From assembly GCA_017994935.1 (NCBI GenBank), contig JAGOJU010000011.1, positions 1 to 64,000 on the forward strand: 64,000 bases of DNA, given 5' to 3'. The notes below the pieces were generated by a model. The model saw only the letters and a program-made list of their open reading frames with translations, was not told where the DNA came from and made no database searches. Shown piece by piece: positions 33,199 through 41,553 of this stretch; within the stretch, counting starts at the first letter, position 1; each line of letters starts with the position of its first letter. Source of the stretch: Opitutaceae bacterium (lineage in GTDB: Bacteria; Verrucomicrobiota; Verrucomicrobiia; Opitutales; Opitutaceae). The translations under genes were made by a program, and so were the position numbers.

Positions 33199-36168
33199 TC
33201 AGAACGGCAGGCGGAAGGACAGTTCGTACGACCGTCCCAGCACCAGATTGCTGTGCAGACCGCCGTTGTAGCCGAATGCGGTGTCCGAGAAGGGTGGCTC
33301 CTTGTCGAAGAGGTTGCTGATGCCGAAGGACAGCGACAACCCCTTCCCATAGCCCCGCCAGACTCCTTTTGGAAAACGGTAGCTGCCGCGCACATCGACC
33401 CGCATCACCGCGGGCGTGGGCAGATACCGGATGGCGCTGTTGTTGGCGACAAACGTATTGCCGGTAAGGTTGGTTTCGAATCCATCGATATAGTTCACGA
33501 ACAGGGATGCGCTCATTGGACCCCGATCCCACAGCAAGGACGCGATATAGCGCCATTTTGGCGGCGCACCTGTGTCGTCTTCGAGAATCACCGGAGGCTG
33601 ACCAGGCGCCAGGGTCTTTTCATTCTTGAGCGACCGAGAAGCGCTTCCAGACAAGCGCCACCTGCCGAGCCTTTCGTTGGGCAGCGAATAATCCACGCGA
33701 AAATCGAGGAAATGCGCAAGAATGCTTCCAAAGTTGATGAACGTGGTGTCGATGGAGGTCAAGCGACCGGGCTGATTCGCAGCGATATCCTCGGGAGTTG
33801 CGGGAGCCCTGACAATGCGGTCTTGAAACAGCGCTTCATTGTTGACGATGACCGTTGCCGAAAGGCGCTGAAGCGCGTTCTTCTGCTCGATCCGCGTGTA
33901 GTTGACCTCAAAGGTCAGCCCTTTCAGAACCGGCGGCTCGAATAGCAGGCCGTATTTCTCGGTTGTCGAAGTTTCCGGGCCCATGTCGGGTGCAGAGCCG
34001 GAAGACACCTGAACGTTGGGAGTCGATGCAGGAGTGCGCCGTGGATCCACGACGGTCGAGTTGGAAACGGTGGGCGCAATCTGGTATTCGCTGAGGAAAG
34101 GGACACGGAACCCTTCTGAGTAACTTGCGCGCAAAAGCAGCGATTTCACCGGAACCCACGCGATCCCATACTTCGGGACGAACCTGGAGTACTGCTCATG
34201 GTCTTCATACCGGCCGGCAATCTGCAGGTCGAGTCGGCGCAAGAGTGGCAGAGCGTTGGGCTTGCCAAATACCGGAATGGAAAGTTCCGAAAACGCGGCG
34301 GTCGTATCCCTCGACCCACCGACCTGGGTGCGGGTCGGAACAGGCGCTACCGCCTCACGGGTATTGGTCGTGATGTTGTCGTTCTCCTCCTTGTAGAAGC
34401 TGCCACCCACGGCCATCTTGATCTGCCCACCTGGAAGGGAGTAGAGGCTTCCATCCGCATTGATGTCAAACTGCTGCTCGGTCGAATCTGAATCCACCGT
34501 GTTGTAGAGAGCCATGCTCTCATAAATGGCCGCCTGCTTGCCGCCCGCCACACGAGCATCGTAAAAGGGATTCAGTCGAAGTGAAAGGTCCGGGTTGGCC
34601 AATGCTGCCGTGATGGCAGCTCCATTGAACAGGCGTGTCACCTTGTCCATCTTGTAGTTCTGCCAGGAATAGGACCCATCCCACTGCCAGGTATCCCCGA
34701 AGACACCCCGCAGTCCGACAGCACTCATCAGGGTCTTTGAGTGCGTCTTCTGGCTCGAAGGACCAAATTCATAGTGAACCATGCCCACCAGCACATCCTG
34801 TCCAAATGGATTGTACGGATTGGCAACGCCATTGATCGTCGCCGGAACAACCGTGGAATAGTTTCCAAAACCGCTGAATGCGGATGCCGAGGAAACTCCG
34901 GGCTGGGACTCAAAGATACCGCGCACATCCGCGTAACTCACCTTGCCGTAGAGTTCAACGGGGCTCTTGAACTTATAGGTGAAGTTCCCTGCGAAATTGT
35001 AGCGTTCCGAGGCAGGAATGATATCGAGAAACTCTGCGGTATTTCCCCGAACCAGCCCGGAGGCGCTATTCAGATTGCTTGGCGGTGAGGCAACAAAGTT
35101 CGAGAGAATGGGGTTTCCCGTGATGCCGCCCTGCACCAACGCAAAGCGGGTTGGCGTCCCATCGGGGAGAAAAAATCCGGCCAGGTTTCCCGTACGGGCC
35201 TGGACCACCCCGGGGTACCCCCAATTGATCCGAAGATCCCTGCCGGCTGAAGGCGCTCCCGTCGAAACCAGGGTTCCGGCGGTGATTGCACGGTGATCCT
35301 GATTCTTGGAAAAGGCCCGCTGCGATGCCTTGAGATCGGCGCGACTGTAGTAATCCGCGCTCAACACCACCTGGAGATTCCCCCTTGAAATGCCGGTGGT
35401 GATATTGGCAAACCGTTCGTGCCCGCCTCCGTGGAATGCACCGCGGTAGGATCCGCTGATCTCCGTGCCCGTCCACTTCTTCTTCAGCACAATGTTGACG
35501 ACACCGCCGATAGCATCCGCGCCATATAGCGCCGAGGATCCGTCGGTGATGATCTCCACGCGCTCAACCATGCCGAAGGGAATGCCGTTTAGATCGACGA
35601 ATCCCTGACGCGAATCGGAGGATTGATTGCCTTCACCCGATTTGACCATGCGGCGCCCATCCACAAGCACCAGCGTGGAACCCGCTCCCAGGCCGGAAAG
35701 GCTGATTCCTGAAACTCCGGTTTGACCGGGGGGCGCGGAGGATGCACCGAGGACAAAATTGATGGCGGGCGAAGTCGATTCGGTCCGCTGACCAAATTCG
35801 GGATTGAATTCGTTGGGAGTGGATCCTCGCCCCGAACTGATGCCCGTATAGTTTTGCGGCAGGAAATTGAAAAAGTCCGCCAAGGTCATCGCGCCGGTGG
35901 CATCGATGTAGGACCGGTCGTAGGTGATGACCGGGGATGGTCCCTCGACATCGGGTCTTCGTATGCGGGATCCCAATACACGCATTTCCTCAAGTTCCGT
36001 CGCTTTGACCAGCTTCTCCGCATCAATGGTCTGGGTGCGGATGCGAGGAAGATCCTCGGCGGCATTGTCCGGCTTCGGAGCAGGCGATTGCGCGCGGGCA
36101 GCGCTTCCCAGCAGCAGGACGGCAAGGGAAAGGCGGAGGCTCAGTCTTGTAGGTGTAGGTTGATACAT
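33199..36168 (-). CDS. Large TonB-dependent receptor
   Basis: A 989-residue outer-membrane receptor. Signal peptide about 1-26 (LSLRLSLAVLLLGSAARAQS), a TonB-box-like EEMRVLGSRI near 60, plug domain about 65-210 with GISLSGLGAGSTLVLVDGRR divided over typical plug strands and a DGSSALYGADAIGGVVNI segment, then a long barrel ending in LSFRLPF with the terminal Phe. The size and the LVLVDGRRM/ALYGADAIGGVVNIV pattern place it with the iron/carbohydrate 'Oar-like' receptors common in Opitutaceae. ATG 36168 begins the signal peptide; the frame stays open 36 codons upstream. No SusD-type lipoprotein adjoins it. Ligand unknown. Confidence 0.88.
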   Translation of the reverse strand: MYQPTPTRLSLRLSLAVLLLGSAARAQSPAPKPDNAAEDLPRIRTQTIDAEKLVKATELEEMRVLGSRIRRPDVEGPSPVITYDRSYIDATGAMTLADFFNFLPQNYTGISSGRGSTPNEFNPEFGQRTESTSPAINFVLGASSAPPGQTGVSGISLSGLGAGSTLVLVDGRRMVKSGEGNQSSDSRQGFVDLNGIPFGMVERVEIITDGSSALYGADAIGGVVNIVLKKKWTGTEISGSYRGAFHGGGHERFANITTGISRGNLQVVLSADYYSRADLKASQRAFSKNQDHRAITAGTLVSTGAPSAGRDLRINWGYPGVVQARTGNLAGFFLPDGTPTRFALVQGGITGNPILSNFVASPPSNLNSASGLVRGNTAEFLDIIPASERYNFAGNFTYKFKSPVELYGKVSYADVRGIFESQPGVSSASAFSGFGNYSTVVPATINGVANPYNPFGQDVLVGMVHYEFGPSSQKTHSKTLMSAVGLRGVFGDTWQWDGSYSWQNYKMDKVTRLFNGAAITAALANPDLSLRLNPFYDARVAGGKQAAIYESMALYNTVDSDSTEQQFDINADGSLYSLPGGQIKMAVGGSFYKEENDNITTNTREAVAPVPTRTQVGGSRDTTAAFSELSIPVFGKPNALPLLRRLDLQIAGRYEDHEQYSRFVPKYGIAWVPVKSLLLRASYSEGFRVPFLSEYQIAPTVSNSTVVDPRRTPASTPNVQVSSGSAPDMGPETSTTEKYGLLFEPPVLKGLTFEVNYTRIEQKNALQRLSATVIVNNEALFQDRIVRAPATPEDIAANQPGRLTSIDTTFINFGSILAHFLDFRVDYSLPNERLGRWRLSGSASRSLKNEKTLAPGQPPVILEDDTGAPPKWRYIASLLWDRGPMSASLFVNYIDGFETNLTGNTFVANNSAIRYLPTPAVMRVDVRGSYRFPKGVWRGYGKGLSLSFGISNLFDKEPPFSDTAFGYNGGLHSNLVLGRSYELSFRLPF

Positions 36169-36391
36169 GGTTAGGCGGGTGGCAGGGACTTTGGATCGAA
36201 AAAAGCAGGAGCAGAGGCGTCGGTCACAGGAGTTCAACAGAAACGCACAATCATTCAAGGGACAGGCGGGCAACACGCAGATGTATTTCAGCCAGCTTGC
36301 TGCTTCCGAAGTATCTCATGTGATTCTTGAGGCACACAGGTGTCCGTAGGGCGTTGCACCCATCCTACGCGAGCGAAGGCAATGTAAGCCA

Positions 36392-36407
36392 TAGGCCAAA
36401 AGGCCTA
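36392..36407. promoter_or_regulatory. TAGGCC-AAAA-GGCCTA palindrome upstream of TonB receptor
   Basis: A perfect 6-bp inverted repeat around AAAA in the 295-bp gap between the receptor start (36168) and the EamA stop (36464), 224 bp upstream of the receptor. It could be a transcription factor site or a small hairpin. Nothing else in the gap reads as a gene. Confidence 0.35.
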
Positions 36408-36437
36408 ATCCAGCGTCACCGCAGGAAGAAATCCTTA

Positions 36438-36460
36438 CCCACGCCGGACCGCACCGTGGG
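36438..36460 (-). terminator. Possible terminator hairpin of EamA gene
   Basis: CCCACG (36438-36443) and CGTGGG (36455-36460) can pair around an 11-nt loop just 3 bp past the EamA stop on the minus strand. The following minus-strand sequence is TAAGGATTTCTT, only weakly T-rich, so the call is tentative. Confidence 0.35.
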
Positions 36461-36463
36461 CAC

Positions 36464-37420
36464 CTACGACTTCCGGACACCGACCATCAGCAGCACATTT
36501 GCAGCCGTGATCAGGCTGCCTCCCACAAGGAGGGTGGAGGTCATCGTTTCATTGGAGTAGTGAAGTGCCCCCAGCTCTGACAGCCAGGACGGAAGAAACA
36601 GCGCCATGAGCGAGCCGAAGATGGGTTCCACGCAGTAGATGAGCCCGGCCTCCGTTGCCGTTATTTTCGGCTGCCACGCATTCATGAGGCCGTACGCACC
36701 TACCGTGCAGACCATCATCAGTATCACCGTGAACAGCCACCAGGGCAGCGATGCAGCCAGGACCCCGATCGACGCAGGGTCCGGTGCCGTGATCATCACC
36801 ATCCCCGTCAGCACCACTCCCAGCGTCGTATACATCACGAGGGAGATCTTCTCCGGACGATTGCCCGCATATTCGGCTTTCTCCAGCCAGAGTATCTGGC
36901 CCGCAAAAAAGAGCGATCCCAGCATCGTTTCCCACTCTCCGCGTCCGAATCGCAGCGATCTCCAATCGAAGTTTCCAAGAATGGACACTCCCACGATCAC
37001 CAAAAACACGCTGGTCCACATCGCAGCTCCGGGATTCCTGCGGGTTCGCACCATCAGGTAAACGGGTATGAACACCACATACAGCTGGGTGAGGAATGCG
37101 GACGTGCTTGCCGCGGTGAACTGCAGGGCATCGCTCTGGCATATCATGCCCGCAGAGGAAAAGAGCCCGATGACCACTCCCTGGACAAGTTCGCCGCGCG
37201 TGCACCGAAGTGTGCCCGAACGCACAGACTGCCATACCGCGAGCAGCAGCGCCGCCAGGACGAAACGCGGCATGAGGACCATCGACGCAATGAACCAGGT
37301 GCTGCTGCCCGGCAACAGGCGCTCATGGAGAAAGGCCATGCCCTTCACAAGCGGGAAGCTAACGCCCCAGAAGGCTGTCGCCAGAATCAGGAAAAAAATG
37401 GCCCGTGTTCGGGTGGACAT
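36464..37420 (-). CDS. EamA/DMT-superfamily transporter
   Basis: A 318-residue membrane protein with ten predicted helices in two EamA repeats; the N-terminus AIFFLILATAFWGVSFPLVKG is a textbook first helix, and LIYCVEPIFGSLMALFLP marks the second repeat. Substrate unassigned. ATG 37420 (MSTRTRAIFF) was preferred because the 16 upstream codons are polar and not membrane-like. It is divergent from the polyphosphate kinase gene. Confidence 0.86.
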   Translation of the reverse strand: MSTRTRAIFFLILATAFWGVSFPLVKGMAFLHERLLPGSSTWFIASMVLMPRFVLAALLLAVWQSVRSGTLRCTRGELVQGVVIGLFSSAGMICQSDALQFTAASTSAFLTQLYVVFIPVYLMVRTRRNPGAAMWTSVFLVIVGVSILGNFDWRSLRFGRGEWETMLGSLFFAGQILWLEKAEYAGNRPEKISLVMYTTLGVVLTGMVMITAPDPASIGVLAASLPWWLFTVILMMVCTVGAYGLMNAWQPKITATEAGLIYCVEPIFGSLMALFLPSWLSELGALHYSNETMTSTLLVGGSLITAANVLLMVGVRKS

Positions 37421-37596
37421 TGGAGGGAAACGTGATGTCGATGAAATTCCGGTGGCATCGCAGGGCATCGGGTCGCGCGCCCCAACGCAATCACCTTACG
37501 GCGAAAGGGTGGATGCCGGCGCAAAAGGAAAACTTCATCTGGAGGACATGAGCCGTGACTCGACAAACGCCAACGGGACGCGTTGCCTATGAGCCG

Positions 37597-39087
37597 ATGG
37601 GCAAAAAACGCGCACCAAACGGCCGTCTCGCCAGGAAGGAATACGAACGCGCCCTCCCACTCCTTCGTGAGCGGCTTGTCCAGTTGCAGGTTCAGCTCAA
37701 GGAGTCCGCCTCAAAGGTCATTCTGATTGTCGCAGGGGTGGACGGCGCCGGCCGCGGAGAGGTCCTCAATATCCTGGGCGAATGGCTCGATCCGCGCGGC
37801 GTGGAGACGTTCTATTTTCATGCGCCCACCGATGAGGAGCGTGAACGGCCCCTGCTCTGGCGATTCTGGCGCCGTCTGCCCGCCAAGGGACGCATCGGCA
37901 TTTTTGCGAGTTCATGGTACACCGAGGCGCTGCACGAGGAGGTCAGCAACAAGCGGGAACAGGCCGATCTTCAGAAGGAGCTGAAAGGCATCCGACACTT
38001 CGAAAAGCTGCTGTCCGATGACGGAACGCTGATCATCAAGATCTGGCTGCACATTTCAAAGGAAGCCCAGGCCGAGCGACTCCGAAGCCTGGAAAGCGAT
38101 CCGGATACGGCCTGGAGAGTTACCGAGGAAAATTGGCGCGCCCACAAGCACTACGACAGGCTGTCACACATCGCACGGCTCATCGTCAAGGAAACCGACT
38201 CACCCGGCGCTTCATGGACGGTAATGGATGCGACCGACGCCCGGGCGCGCAATCTCGCCGTTGGCTCGCTGCTGGTCCAGCGGTTCCAGTCCCACCTGCG
38301 TCGCACCACCGCCCGCAGCACACGTCCAACAGGCCCCACGCTTCATCCACGTTCGCTCGCACCGGCCGGACGCCGCCGGCTGATGTCGGTTCGTCTCGAC
38401 CAGACATTGTCGGAGGAGGACTACGAAAAAAAACGGGAGAAGTGGCTCGGCCGCCTCAACCGGAGCCTGAGGGCGCTTCAGGCTGCGCGGCGTTCCATCG
38501 TTTTTGTATTTGAAGGCTGGGATGCGGCAGGAAAAGGCGGCGCCATCAGACGCCTCGCCAGCGCGATGGATGTCAGAAACTACCGCGTCGTCCCGATCTC
38601 GAAACCCACGGATGAGGAAAAGGCTCACCACTATCTCTGGCGATTCTGGCGCCACGTGCCACGCGACGGTCTTGTCACCATCTTCGACCGCTCCTGGTAC
38701 GGACGCGTCCTTGTCGAACGACTGGAGGGCTTCGCGCGCAAGGATGAATGGAAACGCGCCTTCAAGGAGCTCAACGAGTTTGAGGAGCAACTCGTGAACC
38801 ATGGAACGATCGTAGTGAAATTCTGGATGCACATTTCCAGCGAGGAACAGCTCCGCAGGTTCAGGGCGCGTGAGCAGACGCCCTACAAGCTGCACAAGAT
38901 CAATGCGGAGGACTGGCGCAACCGGCGCAAATGGAGGGCCTACGAAACGGCCGCAGGCGACATGCTCGCGCTGACAAGCTCCCACTTCGCTCCCTGGCAC
39001 GTCATCCCGTCCGACAACAAACGCTACGCCCGGCTGCGCATCCTGAAAACCGCCTGCCGGGCGATTGAAAAGGAATTGGAGCATTGA
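37597..39087 (+). CDS. pap: Polyphosphate:AMP phosphotransferase (tandem PPK2 domains)
   Basis: About 496 residues, twice the size of a one-domain PPK2. Domain 1 (about 20-240) has Walker A AGVDGAGRGEVLN and Walker B-like FASSWYTEAL; domain 2 (about 270-496) has FEGWDAAGKGGAIRRLA, the lid-module Arg residues and FDRSWYGRVLVERLEGFA. The fused arrangement is that of class II PPK2/PAP enzymes, which phosphorylate AMP to ADP with polyphosphate. The Lys of the Walker A is replaced in domain 1 (GAGRGE against GAGKGG in domain 2), so the second domain is probably the catalytic one, as reported for family members. GTG 37555 is a longer alternative start. Confidence 0.9.
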   Translation: MGKKRAPNGRLARKEYERALPLLRERLVQLQVQLKESASKVILIVAGVDGAGRGEVLNILGEWLDPRGVETFYFHAPTDEERERPLLWRFWRRLPAKGRIGIFASSWYTEALHEEVSNKREQADLQKELKGIRHFEKLLSDDGTLIIKIWLHISKEAQAERLRSLESDPDTAWRVTEENWRAHKHYDRLSHIARLIVKETDSPGASWTVMDATDARARNLAVGSLLVQRFQSHLRRTTARSTRPTGPTLHPRSLAPAGRRRLMSVRLDQTLSEEDYEKKREKWLGRLNRSLRALQAARRSIVFVFEGWDAAGKGGAIRRLASAMDVRNYRVVPISKPTDEEKAHHYLWRFWRHVPRDGLVTIFDRSWYGRVLVERLEGFARKDEWKRAFKELNEFEEQLVNHGTIVVKFWMHISSEEQLRRFRAREQTPYKLHKINAEDWRNRRKWRAYETAAGDMLALTSSHFAPWHVIPSDNKRYARLRILKTACRAIEKELEH

Positions 39088-39113
39088 AGCAGGGTGATCG
39101 GCGTTCGCCTACT

Positions 39114-40640
39114 TTACGGAGCTCCACCTTCCTTGCGCCGAATTCGCCTTGTTTTGACCCGTCCTGGGTTTGCATTCCCGACCCGCGCCGCAGGCTGTGC
39201 ATTCCAGAGGTGCATGACGGCATAGCTTCGCCATGGGCGCCATGCATCGGAATGTCTCTCGGCCTCCCTCGGAGAGACGCCGCCCAAGGCACGAAGTATG
39301 CCGACATCGCATGGCGGAAAGGCATCAGGCCAGCACAGTGCGCGCATGGCGATATAATGCGCCGTCCATGGCCCGATGCCCGGCAGTTCGACCAAACGAG
39401 CCAGCACCGCCTGCACATCGACTCCCGGGTCCAACTTCAGCGCACCGGATTGGAACGCACGCGCAGCAGCGCGAATCGCGGCGGCGCGCGAGGGAATGAT
39501 GCCCAAACTGACCATCTCTGCCACATCCACCTTAGCGATCGTGTCAACCGAAGGAGAAATGGATTTCAATCCCTCGGGCATATTCGCCAACGACTCTCCA
39601 AACGCATTTGCAAACCGCCCTGCCAATGTCGTCGCCGCTGCGACCGTGATCTGCTGGCCGAGAATCGCGCGCCACGTCAGCTCAAATGCGTCGAACGCCC
39701 CCGGCACACGCAAGCCGGGATTTGCCCCGACACTTGTCATCAAACGAACATCCCTTCGCAGGCGCTGCGCTATGAGGTCCGGTCGCGCGGACAAGTCGAA
39801 CATTCTGCGAACGCGCACCAGCAGACCTGGCAGACAGGGAATCAACGCATATGATACGTCCAGTTTCAGAACGCATTCCTCGAAATCGTGCGTCACTCGA
39901 ATCCATCCTCTTCTGCCGCTGTGGCATACCGTGCGCAGATAGGCATGGGCATCCACTGATTCGACTCCATCAATGCGCCTCCGACGCAGGAATCCGAGCA
40001 TGGCGTCCCAGGCATACGGCGGACGATATCCCAGCCTCACTGTCACGGTCGGTTCCGCCATCCTGACGTTCGCCCTCTCTTCCGTGATCTTGCGCAGCCG
40101 TGTCGGTGGCATGCGATACTGTGTGCGGAACGCATCGTTGAATCGGCGCAGGCTGGAGAACCCGCTCGCAAACGCGACATCGATCACCGAAAGTCGCGTC
40201 TCCGTAAGCAATTGTTTCGCAAGCAACAGGCGTCGTGTCTGGATGATATCGATCGGAGTTGCACCGAATTCCTTCAGTGTGATGCGGCGCACCTGTCGTG
40301 AGCTGAGTCCAAGGCGCGACGCCATTGCCTCGAGATTGAAGCCCTCACCTGCAACTCCTTCTTCAAGACCCTGCATAAATTCATTGGCGATGCGGGACGA
40401 GGAATCGACAGGGGCGACCCCTGGAGCAAGCTCCGGCCGGCACCGCATGCAGGGCCTGAACGAGGCCTTCTCCGCCGCTGCGGCGCTGGGAAAAAATCGG
40501 CAGTTCTTCGCGCGGGGAGGCTTAACCGGGCATATCGGCCGACAGTAGATGCCAGTTGAGGTCACACCTACATAGAACACCCCGTCGAAACGTACATCAC
40601 GCGCAAGCAGCGCGTGGTAGGCAACCTTGGGATCGATCAT
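39114..40640 (-). CDS. Ada N-terminal/AraC-HTH domain fused to AlkA-type 3-methyladenine DNA glycosylase
   Basis: A 508-residue bifunctional adaptive-response protein. Residues 1-75 form the Ada zinc domain with Cys33, Cys37, Cys64 and Cys67 in the spacing of Ada Cys38/42/69/72; Cys33 is the expected methylphosphotriester acceptor. An AraC-type HTH follows (about 85-180), then AlkA N-terminal beta domain (about 195-300) and an HhH-GPD domain with LPGIGPWTAHYIAMRAL and the catalytic Asp in PPCDVG. Methylation of Cys33 would turn it into an activator, and the glycosylase removes alkylated bases. The frame stays open 33 codons before ATG 40640; the chosen start matches the Ada family. Divergent partner is an Ogt-like methyltransferase, 141 bp away. 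Confidence 0.92.
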   Translation of the reverse strand: MIDPKVAYHALLARDVRFDGVFYVGVTSTGIYCRPICPVKPPRAKNCRFFPSAAAAEKASFRPCMRCRPELAPGVAPVDSSSRIANEFMQGLEEGVAGEGFNLEAMASRLGLSSRQVRRITLKEFGATPIDIIQTRRLLLAKQLLTETRLSVIDVAFASGFSSLRRFNDAFRTQYRMPPTRLRKITEERANVRMAEPTVTVRLGYRPPYAWDAMLGFLRRRRIDGVESVDAHAYLRTVCHSGRRGWIRVTHDFEECVLKLDVSYALIPCLPGLLVRVRRMFDLSARPDLIAQRLRRDVRLMTSVGANPGLRVPGAFDAFELTWRAILGQQITVAAATTLAGRFANAFGESLANMPEGLKSISPSVDTIAKVDVAEMVSLGIIPSRAAAIRAAARAFQSGALKLDPGVDVQAVLARLVELPGIGPWTAHYIAMRALCWPDAFPPCDVGILRALGGVSPREAERHSDAWRPWRSYAVMHLWNAQPAARVGNANPGRVKTRRIRRKEGGAP

Positions 40641-40781
40641 CTTCACCGGGTCAGACTGACGGAAAAACTGACGAAATGCTGGCCATTTTCGGACACCTGA
40701 AAATTTTGTCTCAATGTCCGAATACGGCGAGCTTCCCACGCCTGCTCATGGCACAATCCACCCATCACCCAATCCAAGCCG

Positions 40782-41348
40782 ATGCGTCCAAGAAGTTATC
40801 CTCCCACCAATTCCGCCCCACGCCTGGCCTCAACAACGCTTCACTCACCGGTTGGGCTGCTGACCTTGGTGGCCGACACGACAGGCATGGTCGCTGTGCT
40901 CTGGGAGAATGAGCGACCGGGGCGCGTGCCACTGGATGGCGATGTCGGGAGCGACGCCATACCCATCCTTCAAGAGGCAAAACGACAGTTCGTCGAATAC
41001 TTCAACGGACGACGCCAAACCTTTGATCTCCCGCTAGCAGCCAAGGGCACTCCTTTTCAAAGCAAGGTGTGGGAGGCGCTCATGGCAATCTCCTACGGTT
41101 CCACACGAACCTATGGGGAGATCGCCCGGCAGATCGGCCGCCCGCGTGCAGTGCGAGCCGTGGGCGCTGCGATCGGACGAAATCCGCTTTCCATCCTCGT
41201 CCCGTGTCACCGGGTGATCGGCTCGAACGGCAAACTCACCGGTTTCGCCGGCGGTCTCCCGCGGAAGGCAATCCTGCTGGAACTCGAAAGTGCGGGCAAG
41301 CCCGCCGCCACGCGAACAACAGTCACGAGACGACGCACAACACATTGA
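40782..41348 (+). CDS. ogt: Methylated-DNA--protein-cysteine S-methyltransferase (Ogt-like)
   Basis: A 188-residue suicide methyltransferase. The C-terminal domain contains GTPFQSKVWEAL, the HTH-like YGSTRTYGEIARQIGRP with the Arg finger, and the active-site LVPCHRVIGSNG with Cys142. It repairs O6-methylguanine by accepting the methyl group. The Ada/AlkA protein opposite has the Ada regulatory Cys but no methyltransferase domain, so the two genes together make up the adaptive response. The 141-bp gap (40641-40781) probably holds the shared Ada-controlled promoter. Confidence 0.93.
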   Translation: MRPRSYPPTNSAPRLASTTLHSPVGLLTLVADTTGMVAVLWENERPGRVPLDGDVGSDAIPILQEAKRQFVEYFNGRRQTFDLPLAAKGTPFQSKVWEALMAISYGSTRTYGEIARQIGRPRAVRAVGAAIGRNPLSILVPCHRVIGSNGKLTGFAGGLPRKAILLELESAGKPAATRTTVTRRRTTH

Positions 41349-41553
41349 TTGCAGGAAGCAGGTCCCAATTTCCCATGCCCACTCTTCCGCAAAAAATCGA
41401 TCCTTCCGCGGTCCTTTCATGCGCTGATTGCACCTCCTCACGGGTCTATTCGCGCCAATTAAGCATGGCTCGTCGTGATTTTCCGGACGCGACGGCCTCT
41501 GGTCTTCACCCTTGCAAGGCCAGACCGCAAGGCCAACGTCACTGCAACTCGCG

